From: Mesorhizobium sp. 1M-11
Lineage (GTDB): Bacteria; Pseudomonadota; Alphaproteobacteria; Rhizobiales; Rhizobiaceae
Length of the DNA: 64,000 nucleotides
Direction of reading: 5' to 3'
Assembly: GCF_001303895.1 (NCBI RefSeq)
Contig: NZ_LJSD01000011.1
Location: 694,409 to 758,408, forward strand
A model generated the notes under the pieces. That model searched no databases. It saw only the letters and a list, made by a program, of their open reading frames with translations, and had not been told where the DNA came from. A program made the position numbers and the translations under genes. Shown piece after piece: positions 61,247-64,000 of the stretch (its first letter is position 1; every line of letters begins with the position of its first letter).

Positions 61247-62089
61247 TCAGTTTCCTTCGAAAACCGGCTTCGCCTTGGCGGCGAAGGCCTCGAAAGCGCG
61301 ACGGAAGTCGCCCGTCGCCATGCAGATGGCCTGCGCCTGGGCCTCGGATTCGATCAGTTCCTCAATCCCCATCGACCATTCCTGGTCGAGCATCTTCTTG
61401 GTCATCGAATGCGCAAACCACGGTCCATCGGCGAGATTGCGGGCGAAACGCTGCGCCTCGGCCAGCAACACGGGGCGCTCGTGCAGCGCGTTGTAGAAGC
61501 CCCAGGCGTGTCCTTCGGCCGCCGACATCGAGCGGCCGGTGAACAACAGCTCGGCGGCGCGGCCCTGGCCGATGATACGCGGAAGGATGCCGCAAGCGCC
61601 CATGTCGGCACCAGCCAGACCGACGCGGGTGAACAGGAAGGCGGTCTTTGCTTCCGGGGTGGCGACGCGATAGTCCGAGCTCATCGCCAGGATCGCTCCG
61701 GCGCCGGCGCAGATACCGTCGACCGCAGCTATGATCGGCTGCGGGCAGGCGCGGATCTGGCGGACCAGATCGCCGGTCATGCGGGTGAAGGCCAGGAGCT
61801 CCGGCATCGCCATCTTGGTCAGCGGCTCGATGATCTCGAACACGTCGCCACCGGAGCAGAAATTGTCGCCGGCGCCGGTCAGCACGATGGCGCGTACGTC
61901 GCTCGCCCTGTGCAGCGAACGGAACAGGTCGCCCAGTTCCTCATAGCTCTCGAAGGTCAGCGGGTTCTTGCGCTCTGGCCGGTTGAGCGTGATCGTGGCG
62001 ACACGGCCGTCCGCATCGGTCTCGAACAGGAAGTGCTTGGCCTTGTGGCCCTTGAAGGGGCGCTTCTTGTCCAGCATCGCGTCGGTCAT
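61247..62089 (-). CDS. Enoyl-CoA hydratase/isomerase family protein
   Basis: A 280-residue crotonase-fold enzyme. [40 protein letters not shown] (oxyanion loop) and [27 protein letters not shown] are typical. The second catalytic Glu position of classic hydratases (EGxxxF) is not obvious in [19 protein letters not shown], so it may be an isomerase or ring-opening hydrolase. Part of the same operon. Confidence 0.9.
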   Translation of the reverse strand: MTDAMLDKKRPFKGHKAKHFLFETDADGRVATITLNRPERKNPLTFESYEELGDLFRSLHRASDVRAIVLTGAGDNFCSGGDVFEIIEPLTKMAMPELLAFTRMTGDLVRQIRACPQPIIAAVDGICAGAGAILAMSSDYRVATPEAKTAFLFTRVGLAGADMGACGILPRIIGQGRAAELLFTGRSMSAAEGHAWGFYNALHERPVLLAEAQRFARNLADGPWFAHSMTKKMLDQEWSMGIEELIESEAQAQAICMATGDFRRAFEAFAAKAKPVFEGN

Positions 62090-62116
62090 CGCTCATTCTA
62101 TCCTTGCTTGATTCCA

Positions 62117-62169
62117 GCACGCCTATCGGCGTGCAGGCCTTGCTTGCTCCCAGCACGCCATCGGCGTGC
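62117..62169. repeat. Two tandem hairpins between cupin and hydratase genes
   Basis: GCACGCC-TATC-GGCGTGC (62117-62134) and GCACGCC-ATC-GGCGTGC (62153-62169), with flanking direct-repeat bases CTTGCTT/CCAGCACG. A duplicated short palindrome in an operon gap of 110 bases. Confidence 0.7.
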
Positions 62170-62199
62170 CGGTCTGTCGTCTTGTCATGCGGCCGTTCG

Positions 62200-62655
62200 T
62201 CAGTCGTTGGCCGACGGCGGCAGGAAATCCACGTCATGCTCAGCCGAGAGCCGCACCACTTCCTCGACATCGGTGAGGTTGTGCAGTTTCTTGAACAGGT
62301 CCTCGAGCCGGCCGGCCGGCGACACCCAGAACAGCGCACGCGCCGGCTTGTCGGACTTGTTGAAATAGCCGTGCGGGACACCGCGCGGCATGCGCACCAG
62401 GTCGCCTGCCCTGGCGGTGAACCACTTGCCATCGAGCTTCAGTTCCAGCTGTCCCTCCTGCACGAGAATGAACTCCTCCTGCGTCGGATGAATGTGCACC
62501 GGCACGAACTGGCCTGCATCGCTGTTGGTCTCGAAGGCAAAGCTCGATGCACAGGTGGCCTTCGGAAAGTAGCGCTGGCCGAGGATATTCCACTCGGTCG
62601 CTTCGTAGCCGGTGCCGTTTTCAGTGATGCCCTTTTCCAGTGCTTTCTCAGTCAT
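62200..62655 (-). CDS. Cupin-domain protein
   Basis: A 151-residue single-domain cupin. FVPVHIHPTQEEFILVQEGQLEL is motif 1 (His-x-His-x3-Glu metal site, HIHPTQEE) and GDLVRMPRGVPHGYFN motif 2 (His). GGGAGG just before ATG 62655 decides the start. It may bind a metal and act as dioxygenase, isomerase or sensor in the aminobenzoyl-CoA cluster; precise role unknown. Confidence 0.85.
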   Translation of the reverse strand: MTEKALEKGITENGTGYEATEWNILGQRYFPKATCASSFAFETNSDAGQFVPVHIHPTQEEFILVQEGQLELKLDGKWFTARAGDLVRMPRGVPHGYFNKSDKPARALFWVSPAGRLEDLFKKLHNLTDVEEVVRLSAEHDVDFLPPSAND

Positions 62656-62678
62656 GCGTTCCTCCCTTTTTAATGTTC

Positions 62679-63458
62679 TCAACCGGCCATGACTTCGCCG
62701 CCGGCGACCGCGATCGCCTGGCCGGTGATGGCGCCCGCCCCCTCGGACACCAGCCACAACACTGCATCGGCAACCTCCTGCGGCGTCACCAGACGGCCCT
62801 GCGGATTGGCGCGCGCAAGGCTGGCGCGTGCCTCATCGGCGGTACGGCCGGTTTTGCCAACAATGGTGTCGACCGCGCCGTCGAGCAGCGGCGTGTCGGT
62901 GAAACCGGGGCAGACCGCGTTGACGGTAATGTCGCTGCGCGCCAACTCCAGCGCCAGCGCCCGGGTCAAGCCGACGACGCCATGCTTGGAGGCGCAATAG
63001 GCCGAAACGTAAGCGTATCCGGTCAGGCCCGCGGTGCTGGCCACATTGACGATACGGCCTTTGCCGGCCTTGCGGATCGACGGTAGCAACGCCTGGGTGA
63101 CGAGGAAGGTGCCGGTAAGATTGATGCTGATGACGCGGCCCCAAAGTGCTGCATCCGTGCGCTCGAACGGAGCCGAAGGCGCCTCGCCGGCACAATTGAC
63201 CAGAACCGAGACCTCGCCGGAGGCGGCAATAGCCCTTGCGCTTCCCGCCGCGATCGCCGAGGCATCCGTGACGTCAAACCCATCGATCACGACAGATTGG
63301 CCACCGCCAGCCACGATCTCCCTGGCGACCTCTTCCAGCGGCCCGGCGCGGCGCCCAGTCAGCGAGACGACATGGCCGCTCTTTGCCAAAGCGAGCGCGA
63401 TGGCACGGCCGATGCCGCTGCCGGCACCGGTGATGAGAGCATGGCGCACAGCGCTCAT
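62679..63458 (-). CDS. Short-chain dehydrogenase/reductase
   Basis: A 259-residue classical SDR. ALITGAGSGIGRAIALAL (NAD(P)-binding), NCAGEAPSAPF, Ser in NVASTAGLTG and active-site Tyr-Lys in YCASKHGVVG. It overlaps the monooxygenase gene stop by four bases (ATGA). It probably oxidises a hydroxyacyl-CoA ring product in anthraniloyl-CoA breakdown. Confidence 0.9.
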   Translation of the reverse strand: MSAVRHALITGAGSGIGRAIALALAKSGHVVSLTGRRAGPLEEVAREIVAGGGQSVVIDGFDVTDASAIAAGSARAIAASGEVSVLVNCAGEAPSAPFERTDAALWGRVISINLTGTFLVTQALLPSIRKAGKGRIVNVASTAGLTGYAYVSAYCASKHGVVGLTRALALELARSDITVNAVCPGFTDTPLLDGAVDTIVGKTGRTADEARASLARANPQGRLVTPQEVADAVLWLVSEGAGAITGQAIAVAGGEVMAG

Positions 63459-64000
63459 TTGCGGCCCGCCGCTTCCGCTGCGGCGCGGGCCAGGTTGGCT
63501 TCATACTGCTGCCGGCTCGCATAATATTGCTTCGGCCAGACCTGGCCGGAATAACCGACCTTCGCGGCCTCGTGCATGACGAAGGACGGGTCGGCGAGGT
63601 GCGGGCGGGCAATGGCGCAGAGATCGGCCCGGCCGGCTGCGATCACAGAATTGGCGTGGTCAGCCTCCGAGATCGCACCGACCGCGATGGTCGGCACCTG
63701 GACCTCGTTGCGGATCTTGTCGGAGAAAGGCGTCTGCCACATGCGGCCAAACACCTGCTTTTCCTGCTTCACCACCTGCCCCGACGAACAATCGATCAGG
63801 TCGGCGCCGGCTTCCTTGAACATGGCCGCGAAGATTGCGGCATCCTCCGGCGTGTTGCCACCCTCATACCAGTCGTTGGTCGAGAGACGCACCGAGATCG
63901 GCTTGTCTTCAGGCCAGACGGCACGGATCGCATGGAAGACCTCGAGCGGATATCTGGCGCGCGCCGCATGGTCGCCACCATATTCATCGTCGCGATGATT
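63455..64000 (-). CDS. Anthraniloyl-CoA monooxygenase, C-terminal OYE-like part (partial)
   Basis: Open from the right edge to 63455, so 181 residues plus stop are seen and the N-terminus is missing. NHRDDEYGGDHAARARYPLE is the old-yellow-enzyme signature with substrate/FMN-binding Arg. SVRLSTNDWYEGGNTPEDA, VPTIAVGAISEADHANSVIA, GRADLCAIARPHLADPSFVM and WPKQYYASRQQYEANL match the C-terminal reductase half of 2-aminobenzoyl-CoA monooxygenase/reductase (salicylyl-CoA 5-hydroxylase family). A separate OYE-family reductase is the alternative, but the neighbouring CoA ligase supports the fusion. Confidence 0.8.
   Translation of the reverse strand, partial: NHRDDEYGGDHAARARYPLEVFHAIRAVWPEDKPISVRLSTNDWYEGGNTPEDAAIFAAMFKEAGADLIDCSSGQVVKQEKQVFGRMWQTPFSDKIRNEVQVPTIAVGAISEADHANSVIAAGRADLCAIARPHLADPSFVMHEAAKVGYSGQVWPKQYYASRQQYEANLARAAAEAAGRK

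Noticed and set aside
1..64000. CRISPR arrays, tRNA or rRNA genes, insertion sequences, prophage
   Set aside because: No regularly spaced repeats, no cloverleaf ends with CCA-type context and no transposase or integrase motif were seen on reading both strands.

Overview
The window is high-GC DNA from an alphaproteobacterium of the order Rhizobiales, most likely Mesorhizobium or a close relative in the Phyllobacteriaceae. The reasons are: four paralogues of the DUF680 family, which is nearly confined to Mesorhizobium; the F0 genes atpI-B-E-B'-B standing apart from F1 with a duplicated b subunit; an alpha-glucoside operon in the Sinorhizobium aglR/EFGAK order; a BacA-type peptide transporter; and several small palindromic intergenic repeats of rhizobial type. 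It looks chromosomal. I see no transposase, integrase, CRISPR array, tRNA or rRNA.

Layout. 1-8.8 kb: LysE exporter, L,D-transpeptidase, PPi-type phosphofructokinase with an MBL hydrolase, an aldehyde dehydrogenase, four DUF680 secreted mini-proteins in repeated expression cassettes, and a DHFR/RibD-like reductase. 8.8-16.7 kb: the agl operon (ABC importer plus alpha-glucosidase) with a divergent LacI regulator. 16.7-26.2 kb: housekeeping genes (glycosyltransferase, PA0069-type radical SAM, RNase HII, F0 ATP synthase, SleB hydrolase, a broken MFS gene, Der GTPase, YfgM-like protein). 26.4-33.6 kb: polysaccharide deacetylase, BacA, MFS, LysR, M29 aminopeptidase, DUF488 and ArsC-like proteins.

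33.8-46.9 kb is a coherent sugar-salvage block: deoC with an unusual one-and-a-half-domain aldehyde dehydrogenase, mtnK-mtnA, a ribose-type ABC importer, a class II aldolase/short-chain dehydrogenase fusion and a SorC-type regulator. Together these look like a DHAP-shunt pathway for 5-deoxyribose or methylthioribose, with its own importer and with acetaldehyde disposal next door.

47.9-54.8 kb holds an incomplete amino-acid ABC transporter and an aminotransferase, divergent from a GntR regulator. The regulator heads an overlapping operon of a RutA-like flavin monooxygenase, a flavin reductase, an HpcH/HpaI aldolase and a V4R-domain protein. This is probably a catabolic system for an unidentified compound and is the least described part of the window.

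54.8-64 kb encodes tryptophan breakdown through kynurenine and anthranilate to anthraniloyl-CoA (formamidase, 2-aminobenzoate-CoA ligase, KynU, KynA). A convergent operon (RidA, acyl-CoA dehydrogenase, enoyl-CoA hydratase, cupin, SDR) follows, led by the OYE-like C-terminal part of an anthraniloyl-CoA monooxygenase that runs off the right edge.

All assignments come from reading motifs and context by eye; no database search was run.
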